Assembly: GCF_000969885.1 (NCBI RefSeq)
Contig: NZ_CP009501.1
Coordinates: 2,108,001 to 2,172,000, forward strand
Direction: 5' to 3'
Length of the DNA stretch: 64,000 nt
DNA from: Methanosarcina thermophila TM-1
GTDB lineage: Archaea > Halobacteriota > Methanosarcinia > Methanosarcinales > Methanosarcinaceae
Position numbers and translations under genes: made by a program. The notes beneath the pieces were generated by a model, which had not been told where the DNA came from, ran no database searches, and was given only the letters and a program-made list of their open reading frames with translations. This document shows positions 18,442 to 27,507 of the stretch, in pieces (the stretch's first letter is position 1; each line of letters begins with the position of its first letter).

Positions 18442-18603
18442 TTATAACAAGGGACAGGCTGTATCGGCAAGAAGCAAAGCACTGTTTGCCGAAAGCTCCT
18501 GGAGTATTTTGTAATGAGTGAAATCCGGACTCAAAACAAGCTCTGTATAAGCTCTGTGTGATAATACATTTTCTATCTCTTTGAATTTTTCATCCGCTCT
18601 CAT
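18442..18603 (-). CDS. Small hypothetical ORF (53 residues) or gene remnant
   Basis: An ATG-to-TAA frame encoding 53 residues beginning MRADEKFKEIENVLSHRAY and ending ADTACPLL. Composition is protein-like (acidic/basic helix, then a hydrophobic ALLLA segment), and it lies in the same direction as the flanking operon genes. No strong ribosome-binding site is visible. It could be a small protein or the surviving end of a lost gene. I do not recognise it. Confidence 0.3.
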   Translation of the reverse strand: MRADEKFKEIENVLSHRAYTELVLSPDFTHYKILQELSANSALLLADTACPLL

Positions 18604-18950
18604 TCGAAGTCCACTATTAATTGGTTTTTATAGTCTTCTTTTGTAAAACAGACCTCTTTCTCCAGTTAAATAATAACAAAAAAATTCTTTAAAAATTAAA
18701 CAGACCCTCGAATGCCCGTTTTTTCTCTTAACGCGGTCATACAAAGGAGTTTAGCCATTCAGACAACAGTATTCTGGAGGATTGAAAACACAGATTTGAA
18801 GTCTGTGCTTGCCTGAAAGTTCATCTAGGTTTCTTCTTCGGTTTTTTTCCTGCTATTTTTATGGGTTTCATACAAATCTCGAGGTTGGCGCAGGTTCTTT
18901 TCCTCAGGTGTTCGAAGGTCTTATTTATTAGTAGATGCTGATTACTTATC
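18604..18950. other. Intergenic region between transporter gene and small ORF
   Basis: About 350 bp without a convincing gene. It includes the hairpin CACAGA-tttgaag-TCTGTG at 18789-18807, roughly 150 nt past the transporter stop codon, which may end the mtaCB transcript. No T-run follows it on the minus strand, so the assignment is weak. Confidence 0.4.
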
Positions 18951-19535
18951 TTAGAGCGGGATTACAGTTATTCCGTGGATCTCATTCATTACCGTGCCCA
19001 TAGCTATATACAGGGCTCCAAAACCCATAACAAGTCCTACATAACCAGCTACTACAAGCAATCCTGCACTTCCGGTTGCATTTACAACAGCCAGCAACAT
19101 GAATAATAAAAACAACGTAACAAACACAAACTGAAGGGCACGAATTCCGATTTTCATAGTAACTAATAGCATAACAAAAGTATAAACGCCCCAGATAAAG
19201 AGATACGCAGCCATCGCAGTTCCGGAGGAGGCTTCAGCCCAGCCGATTGCGGGCATAATAAGTAATCCTGCCAGTGAGAACCAGAATAAGCCGAAAGCTG
19301 AGAATGCCGTCCCTGCAAAGATGTCTCCTTTTTTCCAGGACATAATTCCTGCAAATACCTGAGCAAACCCACCCAAAAATATTGCCATGGATACAATCAT
19401 TGATTCTACGGGGTATATTCCTATGTAGCTCAGACTCAACAGAATTGCGGCAAGTCCAAGACCTGTAAAACCAAGGGGAGCAGCATTTGCAGTTTTATCA
19501 ACTATTATGGTAGCAGTTCCTACGTTTTCACTCAT
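18951..19535 (-). CDS. GPR1/FUN34/YaaH (SatP)-family acetate transporter
   Basis: About 194 residues with six predicted membrane helices. The family motif NPAPLGL appears as NAAPLGFTGLG near residue 20, and the next helices follow the SatP/AceTr pattern (GGFAQVFAGIMSWKKGDIFAGTAFSAFGLFW). Members carry acetate/succinate with protons. It starts about 57 nt after mtaB in the same direction, so it is probably in the mtaCB transcript, although methanol itself diffuses freely. A TTG 15 nt upstream is open, but the ATG at 19533-19535 has GGTGG at the right distance. Confidence 0.88.
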   Translation of the reverse strand: MSENVGTATIIVDKTANAAPLGFTGLGLAAILLSLSYIGIYPVESMIVSMAIFLGGFAQVFAGIMSWKKGDIFAGTAFSAFGLFWFSLAGLLIMPAIGWAEASSGTAMAAYLFIWGVYTFVMLLVTMKIGIRALQFVFVTLFLLFMLLAVVNATGSAGLLVVAGYVGLVMGFGALYIAMGTVMNEIHGITVIPL

Positions 19536-19591
19536 AGTTCCACCTAACAAAGCCTTTTTTCTAAAAAATTGAAAAAAAAGAAGTTTAGGGC

Positions 19592-20977
19592 TTAGAGCCC
19601 ATAGTTTTCGGGTCTGAAAACTGCAATTTCCTGTTTGAACTTGGTCAGGTTGTCGCTCATGAACTTGTCAGCATCATCGGTGAGGGCTTCGAGATCAGCC
19701 TTAACCTTTGCAAGAGCATTGGTCTCGAATCTTGTGAGTTTGAGCTTGCCAGAGTTGACACCCTCTTCAATGATGTTGCAACATTCGATTGCAGCGTTCT
19801 TTGCTCTGAGGTAGTTGTTCTCTCCGTCCTTTGCGATTGCCTGACCGATCTTGTAGGCGTTGTCGTATGCAAGCACATAGCCCTGTGGGTCTCTGTACTT
19901 ATCAGAGAGCACGAGAATGTCCCTGAGGTCCTTTGCCTTTCCAGTTTTAAGGGCAACATTCATCATGGAACAGTCATAAGCAAGGGTCTCAGCCCAACAC
20001 TGGACAGTTGTACCGCCGAATTCACCGTGGTATTCAACGGACTCGTTGGACCAGAGGTCACAGCACTGCATAACCAGGTTACCCATGAGGTCAGAGTGGG
20101 CACAGGTTGAGGTCTTACCTTCCTGAGTGATCGGGACACCTGCAATGGACTTTATGATAGTATTCTCGTAACCACAGTCCTTTCCGGGTCCTATTGCGCC
20201 GGCTTCGTATGCACAGAGGGATCTTGCTGCCGAGATTGCCCTTGCAACGATTGCAATTGTGTGGGCAAGGTTCTTGTCAAGCAGACCACCTGCAATGAAC
20301 ATTGCAGTGTTTGCCTGGGCACAGTCAGTGTCACCGGCTGCTACGGTGCCAGTCTTCCTTGCTATTGCTGCAATGTCGGACCAGACCATTTCCATGTCCA
20401 TGCTACCGAGTACACCGATGCCGAAGAGAATACCTGCAGTGTCGTTTCTCAGGATAGAATAGTCGAAGACTTCCTTACCACCCATGCTCTCTACAGAAAG
20501 CAAGTCTGCACCATTTGTGGCAGCTTGCTCAAAAGCTTCCATAAAGACGCTGTACTTGTCTCCTCTGAGCTGGAGATAGTCACGGTCTTCACGGATATCA
20601 CCTATTGTGTGGCGGAGTGCGCATTTTATACCGTACTCATCGTGGTACTCTTCCATAATGGTCTTCTGAGCATGTGCAACAGCTCCTCCCCACTCAGGGT
20701 TGTTTGACATCTGCTGAACGTGTTCGGTTTCAAGCACCACAGAGGGAGCTCCAATCTGAACCATCCTCGCCATAATGTCGGTGGTGATTCTTTCATATTC
20801 TTTTACGAGCTTTTCTTTAGATGCACCGGCTCCAGGTCTTGGGGCATAGTTAACTTCGGGGGATGTGTATCCTCCACCAATCTCAAGGCCAAGCCCTGCC
20901 TTTACAGGGAACTTTGACTGCCCGAAAATCAGTTCATCTGCATTAGCATAAGCCATTGAAGTGTATTTTTTTACCAT
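19592..20977 (-). CDS. mtaB: Methanol:corrinoid methyltransferase MtaB
   Basis: A 461-residue zinc enzyme that transfers the methyl group of methanol to Co(I) of MtaC. The length equals characterised MtaB. Zinc-ligand regions are visible as AAGDTDCAQANTA and GPGKDCGYENTIIKSIAG, and the N-terminal MVKKYTSMAYANADELIFGQ is typical. Its start is 13 nt after mtaC with a strong GGAGGGAG site, so mtaC and mtaB form one transcription unit and their products one complex. Several isozymes exist in Methanosarcina; which one this is cannot be assigned, but gene order with two msr-type genes downstream resembles the mtaCB1 locus. Confidence 0.97.
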   Translation of the reverse strand: MVKKYTSMAYANADELIFGQSKFPVKAGLGLEIGGGYTSPEVNYAPRPGAGASKEKLVKEYERITTDIMARMVQIGAPSVVLETEHVQQMSNNPEWGGAVAHAQKTIMEEYHDEYGIKCALRHTIGDIREDRDYLQLRGDKYSVFMEAFEQAATNGADLLSVESMGGKEVFDYSILRNDTAGILFGIGVLGSMDMEMVWSDIAAIARKTGTVAAGDTDCAQANTAMFIAGGLLDKNLAHTIAIVARAISAARSLCAYEAGAIGPGKDCGYENTIIKSIAGVPITQEGKTSTCAHSDLMGNLVMQCCDLWSNESVEYHGEFGGTTVQCWAETLAYDCSMMNVALKTGKAKDLRDILVLSDKYRDPQGYVLAYDNAYKIGQAIAKDGENNYLRAKNAAIECCNIIEEGVNSGKLKLTRFETNALAKVKADLEALTDDADKFMSDNLTKFKQEIAVFRPENYGL

Positions 20978-20990
20978 TTTTGCTCCCTCC

Positions 20991-21767
20991 TCAGTGTTTG
21001 TGGAATTCCTCTCTTAATGCTGTGATATCTGTAGTACCTGCAACAATTGCATCAGCAATCTTGGGGGCGTCTGCAGCTTCTTCACCATAAACTCCAAGTT
21101 CATACTGAGACACGAAGTCCTGGTTCACAGCACCGCCACCACATGCGAATGGAATCTTTATTCCCTTCTCAAGGAGCTTATCGTTAACTTCCTTGAATGC
21201 ATACATGGTGGTGGTCATGAGGGCAGTACCTGTGAGCATTATTGGCTTCTCTTTCTCGACTGCAGCGACTACTTCGTCTACAGGGACATCTCTTCCGAGG
21301 TCAACTACTTCGTAGCCATTTGCTCTCAGGAGGGCAGCGACAATGTTCTTTCCAATGTCGTGAACGTCACCTTCTGCAACATGGCAGACAACCTTACCTT
21401 TTGGCTCGGGAACTTCAGTGGTCTGGCTCTTACAGAATTCGATACCTGCAAGCATTGCATCTGCGGACATCATAACGTTCGGGAGGAAAATGACACCATC
21501 ATCGTAGAGCTGGGTTACAACTCCCATGCCTACCATGAGGGCTTCGTCAATAAGGTCGATTGGCTTCTTGCCTGCATCGATTGCTGCCTGGAGACCCTCG
21601 ATAACGTCATCTTCTTCTCCTTCAAAGATGGCTTTTGCAATCGGGTAGATGAGTTCATCCTTGGGGTAAAGCTCTTCTGCGGCTTCGTCAGGTGTCATTT
21701 CCTTTTCGAGGGCGACGTTATAACGTACTAATATGCCATCGATATCTTCCAGTTTCAAATCCAACAT
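20991..21767 (-). CDS. mtaC: Methanol corrinoid protein MtaC
   Basis: A 258-residue corrinoid protein that carries the methyl group from MtaB to MtaA. The cap (B12-binding-2) domain is at about residues 1-125. The Rossmann-like B12 domain carries the base-off/His-on motif DVHDIGKNI with the cobalt-ligating His, then the TGTALMTTTM segment and the family end ADAIVAGTTDITAL. The start ATG (21765-21767) has TGGAGG upstream. First gene of the mtaCB unit, preceded by nearly 1.3 kb without another gene on this strand, consistent with the long leaders known for mtaCB mRNAs. Confidence 0.97.
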   Translation of the reverse strand: MLDLKLEDIDGILVRYNVALEKEMTPDEAAEELYPKDELIYPIAKAIFEGEEDDVIEGLQAAIDAGKKPIDLIDEALMVGMGVVTQLYDDGVIFLPNVMMSADAMLAGIEFCKSQTTEVPEPKGKVVCHVAEGDVHDIGKNIVAALLRANGYEVVDLGRDVPVDEVVAAVEKEKPIMLTGTALMTTTMYAFKEVNDKLLEKGIKIPFACGGGAVNQDFVSQYELGVYGEEAADAPKIADAIVAGTTDITALREEFHKH

Positions 21768-22800
21768 ATTTTAACCTCCATTTAACTAAAAGGTCTCGGA
21801 TTCTAAGATCCTTAACCTGCAAGTGCATCCCTATGAAGTTTCATTTCGGCTTTTTTAGCCGAAAACTTCTTGAATACAATGTCAATGAATTCGAAACCTC
21901 CAAGATCGAATTCCTTCCATTAAGGGGTTGGATAATCTTTCGGTGGTGTACTGGCTATTCAGCAAGCTGAATTTCAGTCCTTTTCTCGCTTCAAGCTATT
22001 TTAAAGGGGTTTTTTTACTTTCCAGGTTCACAAGCTTTCAATCTTCTGTTCCCTGGATTTAAGGGACTTTTTTTCCAGTTAATTCAGATAGGTATACTCC
22101 CTTTTATTATTCAGGGATGCACTTGCAGATCACAGTTGGATTTAATTGCATATACCTTCACCGATGCTAATTTTTGAAAAGCTGTAATTTTATAATTCTC
22201 ATTTCAATTTTCTCTGCAAATGATCTTATAAAAAACAAGATTTTTTTTGTCCCCGTTGATCTAAACAATGGGATCAAAATTTACAGGGCAATTATTCTTC
22301 TATCAAGGAAATTCTTTATCGCAGAGGGTGAAGATATAGAGATTATTATTTTTAGCGCTGGAGGTTATCAAGTAGATTTGAATTTATTGATAATTTTAAA
22401 GCAGGCAAAAATAAGGTGATCAAAGTATAGTTTTGAAAGCATACAAATGAAATTGATATTCTTTTCAGTTTCCCCAGAGATAACCTGATTTTCTGGTTTC
22501 TGCAGAAAAATACATCAGAGCTTCTAAAATTTGGACCCTTTGATATTCTGGAGGCTTAATAACTTTGAGCTTTTTGCCGTTTTTTCAATCTTTTTTTAAA
22601 CAGAAGTTAAACATTTCCCTTAAAGGTTATTCTGGTTCTGTCTTCAATTTTTTAATCAGGCTTCTATTGATCTATGTGATGTCCTGCTGTTAACCCAGAG
22701 TCAGATTCTTCATAATGTCTGAAAGATTACTTTTCTCTCGATCTGAGGGATCATCTTCAGGGCAAAAATCGATGATTATTTTATAGTATATAAAGTTTTT
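21768..22800 (-). promoter_or_regulatory. Long upstream/leader region of mtaCB with hairpins and candidate promoters
   Basis: Gene-free on the minus strand. Near the gene, TTTCGGCT pairs with AGCCGAAA (21844-21864) and ATTCAG with CTGAAT (21957-21972), both of which would form in the mtaC mRNA leader. Minus-strand TATA-like candidates are at about 22222-22234 (ttttttataag) and 22183-22196 (aattataaaatt), implying leaders near 400-435 nt, and a stronger AAACTTTATATACTA at about 22785-22800, implying about 1 kb. Which is used is not decidable from sequence. Confidence 0.5.
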
Positions 22801-22870
22801 CTGCGGCAGGATGCAACTGCTCTGAACCGAGAACTTGTTTCCTTCGAGATCGTCGTACTTAAAAAACTGC

Positions 22871-22895
22871 GGTCACCTGGTTATATAACCTGACC
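22871..22895. promoter_or_regulatory. Nested palindrome GGTCA...GGTTATATAACC...TGACC upstream of mtaCB
   Basis: The perfect 12-bp palindrome GGTTATATAACC (22879-22890) is bracketed by GGTCA (22871-22875) and TGACC (22891-22895). It lies about 75 bp upstream of the strongest minus-strand TATA candidate. The same half-sites bracket a palindrome upstream of mtaA. The rest of 22801-23045 is AT-rich with no gene. Confidence 0.5.
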
Positions 22896-23045
22896 TGCTT
22901 TTTCTGCTTTATAGTACAGTTACTCAAAAAAACCAGTTTACAGTTACTCAAGAAAACCAGTTAAAACTATGGCAATCAATTAAAATTACAAAGATTAGTT
23001 ACACTATAAAAACAATCAAAAAAGGGCGTGAGAAAGTATTAACTT

Positions 23046-24221
23046 TCACTCACACGTTTCTTCGTCTTTGCCTTTTCTTTTAATATCCGAAAACCTCTGT
23101 GCATGCCCATGATTTCCAGGTTTATTATTCTCGTGATGCCCATGTTCATGATCATGGTTCAGCTTGGGTTTACTGACTTTTATTCCTCTTCTTTCAAAGA
23201 CTTCCTCGACTGAACGGCTTACAGCTTCTTTAATGGCTCCATTCTCAACGTTTGAGATTGCTGAGAGAATTTTAAGTGTAGGGACAGCTCCTTCCTTTGA
23301 CTTGATTATTTCTCCCTGGGGCTCCTCGTAATATATCGTAACACTCTGCTTCACGGTTTCTGATCCATTGTCCAGGAAGAGTTTGATATGTCCTACGAAT
23401 TCGGGGTTTAGTTTCAGCACCTTTGCTTTTATCGTGTATATCAGTTCAGTTGTTAATTCCCTGGCAGCGTCAGTGCTAAGGTTCCCGTCTTCAACTTCAA
23501 ATTCTGCAGAATAGCTGCCTACTTTTGAAGCCTCAATAGAACTTTCGGTCTCTTGCGGCGCAGAGGGTTCGGCTTCTTCAGTTACCTCAGCTTTCGGGAG
23601 TCTTTCGGACACTCCTTCAAGATCCGGGAGCACCATTCGCATGAAATTTTCAAATTTTTCGTCCATATCCTTTCCTGAAAGAAGAACTACTCTGGCATTC
23701 GGATTAAGCTGCTGCACCGATGCTTCAAGAATAGGAAGACGAATAGGCTCTATCAGGTCTACCTTGTTTATTCCCAGGATTTCCGCATCAATAATCTGCC
23801 TCATGGCAAAGTCTTTAACTTCTTTCATCAGGTACTTGAAACGGCTGCCGTCAATCAGGGTCACAAGGGGAGCAATTCTTACCTGCTCGCCAAGGTTCAT
23901 GAGTTCAATTTCATCCCTGATTACGTGTGGGAAGGCAATGCCTGTGGGTTCGATCATCAGGATATCAGGTTTGTATTCCTTTGCAAGAAGAGTAACAGTA
24001 GTCCTTAATCCTACTTTCAGGGAACAGCAAATGCACCCGCTTGTGATCTCTTTCGTATCAAACCCGAATCTCTTTATAACGTCTCCATCAATCCCGATTT
24101 CGCCAATCTCGTTCACAATAATGGCAACTTTCTTCCCTCTTTCTGCCAGGTACTTGCCCATATTGATAATAGTGGTAGTTTTTCCGCTTCCCAGAAAACC
24201 CCCCACCACAATGACCTGCAC
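23046..24221 (-). CDS. CobW/G3E-family GTPase with His-rich C-terminus
   Basis: A 391-residue metallochaperone-type GTPase. Walker A GGFLGSGKTT is at residues 7-16, the metal-binding CxCC motif is GCICCSLKVG near 63-70, Walker B is ILMIEPTGIA and the base-recognition motif is INKVDL. The C-terminus has a metal-grabbing stretch (HDHEHGHHENNKPGNHGH). G3E members deliver metals or load cobalamin cofactors. Placed 73 nt after the RamA-like gene and near mtaA and mtaCB, it may serve cobalt/corrinoid handling or zinc supply to the methyltransferases; this is inference from position. Confidence 0.87.
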   Translation of the reverse strand: MQVIVVGGFLGSGKTTTIINMGKYLAERGKKVAIIVNEIGEIGIDGDVIKRFGFDTKEITSGCICCSLKVGLRTTVTLLAKEYKPDILMIEPTGIAFPHVIRDEIELMNLGEQVRIAPLVTLIDGSRFKYLMKEVKDFAMRQIIDAEILGINKVDLIEPIRLPILEASVQQLNPNARVVLLSGKDMDEKFENFMRMVLPDLEGVSERLPKAEVTEEAEPSAPQETESSIEASKVGSYSAEFEVEDGNLSTDAARELTTELIYTIKAKVLKLNPEFVGHIKLFLDNGSETVKQSVTIYYEEPQGEIIKSKEGAVPTLKILSAISNVENGAIKEAVSRSVEEVFERRGIKVSKPKLNHDHEHGHHENNKPGNHGHAQRFSDIKRKGKDEETCE

Positions 24222-24294
24222 GTTTTCTCCTCCCTTAGTCTTGCTTATTGCTTATTTTCCTTATTCGTTTTTACTCTCAATAAACTTGTCTTCT

Positions 24295-25914
24295 TTATTT
24301 TCCTGCCACTGTCAGGTTTTCCCATTTAAACCTATCACTTGGACAGGCGTGAAGGCAGCGCTGGCAGTTTGCGCCGTCACAGAGGTCAGTCCTTATTTTT
24401 ACAAACCCGTTGTCTTCCATTCTAAGGGCTCCGGTAGGGCAGACCTTTACGCACTTACGGCAGCCTTCACATTCTCCAATTACCATTGTAAGGTAAGTTC
24501 CAACCCTTTCAAGTACCTCAAGCCCTTCTTCTCCGAGCTCGGGGATATCTCTTTCAACTCGACGATCAATTTTGAGAATATCAGAAGGTTCGCCGATCAT
24601 GGGGAGTTTTTTCTTTTTCAAAAACTTCTGAAGCATCTTGAAAGACATACCCTCATTCCAGAAAGCAAGTTCCAGCAAATAAGCTTCCTTAAATGCCTCG
24701 GAGGTTGCAAACATCACATGGGTACCCACTATTTCCTTTGCAATCGCCTGCAGTTCCCAGAGCCTGTCTTCAGAAAGCAGGATCTCCCTGGCAATGGTAA
24801 GAGAAGTATTTCCTATCTGGGAAACATAACTCGCATTGTAAGGAATCATTCCTACCTTGTGAGCCTTTGCAGCGTCCATATAAGTGCCCGCAGCTCCTGA
24901 CATGTGAGCAGCCTGCAGATCTTCCATTTCTATGCCTGCGGCTGCACAGAGAGTGATATGTCCGGCTCTGATCGCCCCTATTGCTCTCCCGGCTGCAATA
25001 AGGTCTTTATTCGTGAATTTTATCCCATCCTGCAGATGGATAACGCCATCCGGTGTTTGAATCTTTGGCAGCACAATGAGCTTATTTCTCATGCCCGTCT
25101 CTATAAGGGCAATGACTCCTGTACCTGTAATGCCCTTTGCAGTCAGTTCTCCTTTTTCAATAACTTCCCCGGTTTTAGGATTTACAAGGTCAGCTTTTTT
25201 GGTCTTCATGTCCCGGTCAAGTACATAGCAGCGCAGGTTTTCGCCCTCAAATTCAACGTCGCAAATTGTATGAGGAGAAGCAATAGACCCATATTCTATC
25301 TCCTGACCCTCAAGCGCAGGTCCTGCGGCAGCTGACCCGGTATATATAACGCCATTTGCTTTAAGAGCCATTTCTGCGTTTGTCCCGTAATCCGTTGCAA
25401 TCGCTATCTCATTGTTCTCAATCATGCCTGCTTTTACAATAAGTGCAAGCGCATCGGCTCCGACCTCGTGTTTAATTGCTGGAGGCACAATCAATTTGCA
25501 GTTTACAGCCTCTTCAAAACCCTCAATTTCGGTCATAGGTATTATGCGTGCATCTCGATTCTGTTCTTCAATATGGTATTTTTGCTTTTTACGCTCACCT
25601 GCATATGCCAGATCTTCGATTGGAATGCCCTGGAATATAGAAAGCTGAATAGGGTTTCCGCAGATTGAAAATCTCTCCATTTCTGCCAGATCTACATTCA
25701 GTGCGGTCAGAATATTTTTTACGGCTGTTACCGAAAGTTCGTGAGCTTTATCAAGCCCATAATGAATTGCAAAATCAAGATGGTCCATCACATTTGCTCC
25801 GGGTAAGGGATTCCGCAGCGTTATGACCGTCTTTTTGATTTCGCCGCTATCCAGATCAATTTTCTGGGCTCTAAAACCGCTAGTACCCAGGTCAATTGCA
25901 ACTCCAGTTCTCAT
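24295..25914 (-). CDS. RamA-like ATP-dependent corrinoid protein reductive activase
   Basis: A 539-residue redox/ATPase protein of the DUF4445/RamA family. It would reduce inactive Co(II) corrinoid protein to Co(I) at the expense of ATP. An ASKHA-type phosphate loop is at the N-terminus (GVAIDLGTSGFRAQ), a second (ATDYGTNAEMAL) near 175, and two C-terminal 4Fe-4S motifs are CEGCRKCVKVCP and CDGANCQRCLHACP. RamA activates the methylamine corrinoid proteins; the location between mtaA and mtaCB suggests MtaC as client here. Size and domain order match RamA (about 540 residues). Confidence 0.9.
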   Translation of the reverse strand: MRTGVAIDLGTSGFRAQKIDLDSGEIKKTVITLRNPLPGANVMDHLDFAIHYGLDKAHELSVTAVKNILTALNVDLAEMERFSICGNPIQLSIFQGIPIEDLAYAGERKKQKYHIEEQNRDARIIPMTEIEGFEEAVNCKLIVPPAIKHEVGADALALIVKAGMIENNEIAIATDYGTNAEMALKANGVIYTGSAAAGPALEGQEIEYGSIASPHTICDVEFEGENLRCYVLDRDMKTKKADLVNPKTGEVIEKGELTAKGITGTGVIALIETGMRNKLIVLPKIQTPDGVIHLQDGIKFTNKDLIAAGRAIGAIRAGHITLCAAAGIEMEDLQAAHMSGAAGTYMDAAKAHKVGMIPYNASYVSQIGNTSLTIAREILLSEDRLWELQAIAKEIVGTHVMFATSEAFKEAYLLELAFWNEGMSFKMLQKFLKKKKLPMIGEPSDILKIDRRVERDIPELGEEGLEVLERVGTYLTMVIGECEGCRKCVKVCPTGALRMEDNGFVKIRTDLCDGANCQRCLHACPSDRFKWENLTVAGK

Positions 25915-26209
25915 ACTTAACCTCCTTCAAAAAAAGTTTAAGATTTATTCTACCAGTATTTCAGACATATTCTATGTTTAATATATTTTAATAAGTTTTA
26001 TACTGAATAAGCTATCAAGCTATTTATACTGAATCCTGTGTTCGGATAAGTCCTCCTGAACTCACAGTCTATAAAATCCTGGCTCTGGAGTACTCACTCC
26101 GCCTGTCAAAACAAGAAAAATAAAGTAGAGCACGATATCCAGAGGCTTTAAAGAATTAAGAGCTCAGGACTGTGCCCCTGAAAAAAATAAAGGGATTTTT
26201 AGTGCTTCT

Positions 26210-27229
26210 TCATGCGTAGTACTCATCTCTAGCTGCGACCAGTGCTTTGATATTTTCGAGAGGGGTCATAGGTGCAATACCACAGCCTGGTGCGAGTACA
26301 TCAATTCCGCCTTCAAGAGCTTCTTTTGCTTCAGCTTTTATCTTGTCAATAGGTCCTGGCAGGAGAGTGAAAGGACTGGAAATGTTTCCTACTAATCTTG
26401 CTCTGTCTCCGATTACTTCCTTACCCTTCTTTGCGCTGCCTATTTTCTCTTCAACGCTGAGACCTTCGAAGCCGCAATCTGCCATGTCACTGAGAATCGG
26501 GTTAACATTTCCACAGATGTGGAGGACAGTTACTGAGTTCACACCTGAGGAGAACTTCTGCAGCCTTGGCTTGAGATACTGCCTGAAGGAGTCAGGGCTC
26601 ATGAGATCAGGGGAAGCTACAGGGTCTGCAATGGCAATAACATCTGCGCCTGCTTCGACCATTGCATTTGCGTACATGATTGCAGCTTCAGTGGCAAGGT
26701 CCAGAGCCTGCTCGAAGAGATCAATCTTTTTAATGGACCACTTCATGAAGGATTTTACACTTACCAGGTCGGAGGCGACCGTAACCGGACCTTCCATACC
26801 GCCAATAATTGGCACGTCAGGACCTACTTTTTCCCTGATTATTTTTATGGCTTCGAGTACAACAGGGATTCTGCCTTTCTGCAGGAGGTCTGCAGGAATG
26901 GATGCGCCTTCAAGATCCTTGGGGTAGGGGTGACCTGTAACAGAAGGCTGCCTGTTCTTGGTACCCATGTTGATCTCACAGCCCATAGCTTCAACAAGAA
27001 CGGTAAGACAATAGGGAATTCTTACAGCTTCGAGTCCGCTAAGCTCATAGTTGGCAATTGCCAGCTTTGCCATGAGTTCGGGGTTGGTGTGAGCTTCAGG
27101 CCAGGGAGCTCCGACTTTATCCATAAGTTCTACAATCCCGGTCTGGGTCACGGAGCAAACAGGTACTTTGTCAACTGGCTTGCCTTCAAGGGCAGCTAAA
27201 AGTCTCGTTTTGAGTGTAAATTCGCTCAT
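26210..27229 (-). CDS. mtaA: Methylcobalamin:coenzyme M methyltransferase MtaA
   Basis: A 339-residue uroporphyrinogen-decarboxylase-fold zinc enzyme that moves the methyl from MtaC to coenzyme M. The zinc-ligand motif HxC is seen as LHICGNVNP near residue 235, with the third Cys in LAPGCGIAPMTPLENI near 315. The N-terminus MSEFTLKTRLLAALEGKPVDKVPV is characteristic. An upstream TTG at 27254-27256 and an ATG two codons before the chosen start are open, but AAAGGT is best placed for the ATG at 27227-27229. A 295-bp gap separates it from the activase gene, so the two may be separate transcripts. Confidence 0.96.
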   Translation of the reverse strand: MSEFTLKTRLLAALEGKPVDKVPVCSVTQTGIVELMDKVGAPWPEAHTNPELMAKLAIANYELSGLEAVRIPYCLTVLVEAMGCEINMGTKNRQPSVTGHPYPKDLEGASIPADLLQKGRIPVVLEAIKIIREKVGPDVPIIGGMEGPVTVASDLVSVKSFMKWSIKKIDLFEQALDLATEAAIMYANAMVEAGADVIAIADPVASPDLMSPDSFRQYLKPRLQKFSSGVNSVTVLHICGNVNPILSDMADCGFEGLSVEEKIGSAKKGKEVIGDRARLVGNISSPFTLLPGPIDKIKAEAKEALEGGIDVLAPGCGIAPMTPLENIKALVAARDEYYA

Positions 27230-27507
27230 AGTCATACCTTTTTTAGATTTTATCAATTGACTTATTTTATTATAATTTTATTGTCTATAATATTATACAG
27301 ATTTTTCAATCCAAATATTTCATGCTCCGGACTGAGTGTCCATAACTTAGAAATACAGTAGAAATCACAGGTCTCGCCTGAGAAACCACAGTGCCTCTGG
27401 ATTTCCTTCCTGCCTCTCCCTCTGGCAGGGATGAGAACAGCGGCAGTAGAAACAATTCTCAGGCTCCTTATGATTTCGTTAGAACGCGATATTTTTTTAG
27501 TTAACAA

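Noticed and set aside
22174-22419. An 81-codon plus-strand frame in the mtaC upstream region
   Set aside because: No ribosome-binding site, low-complexity hydrophobic composition, opposite to the mtaC leader; likely chance.
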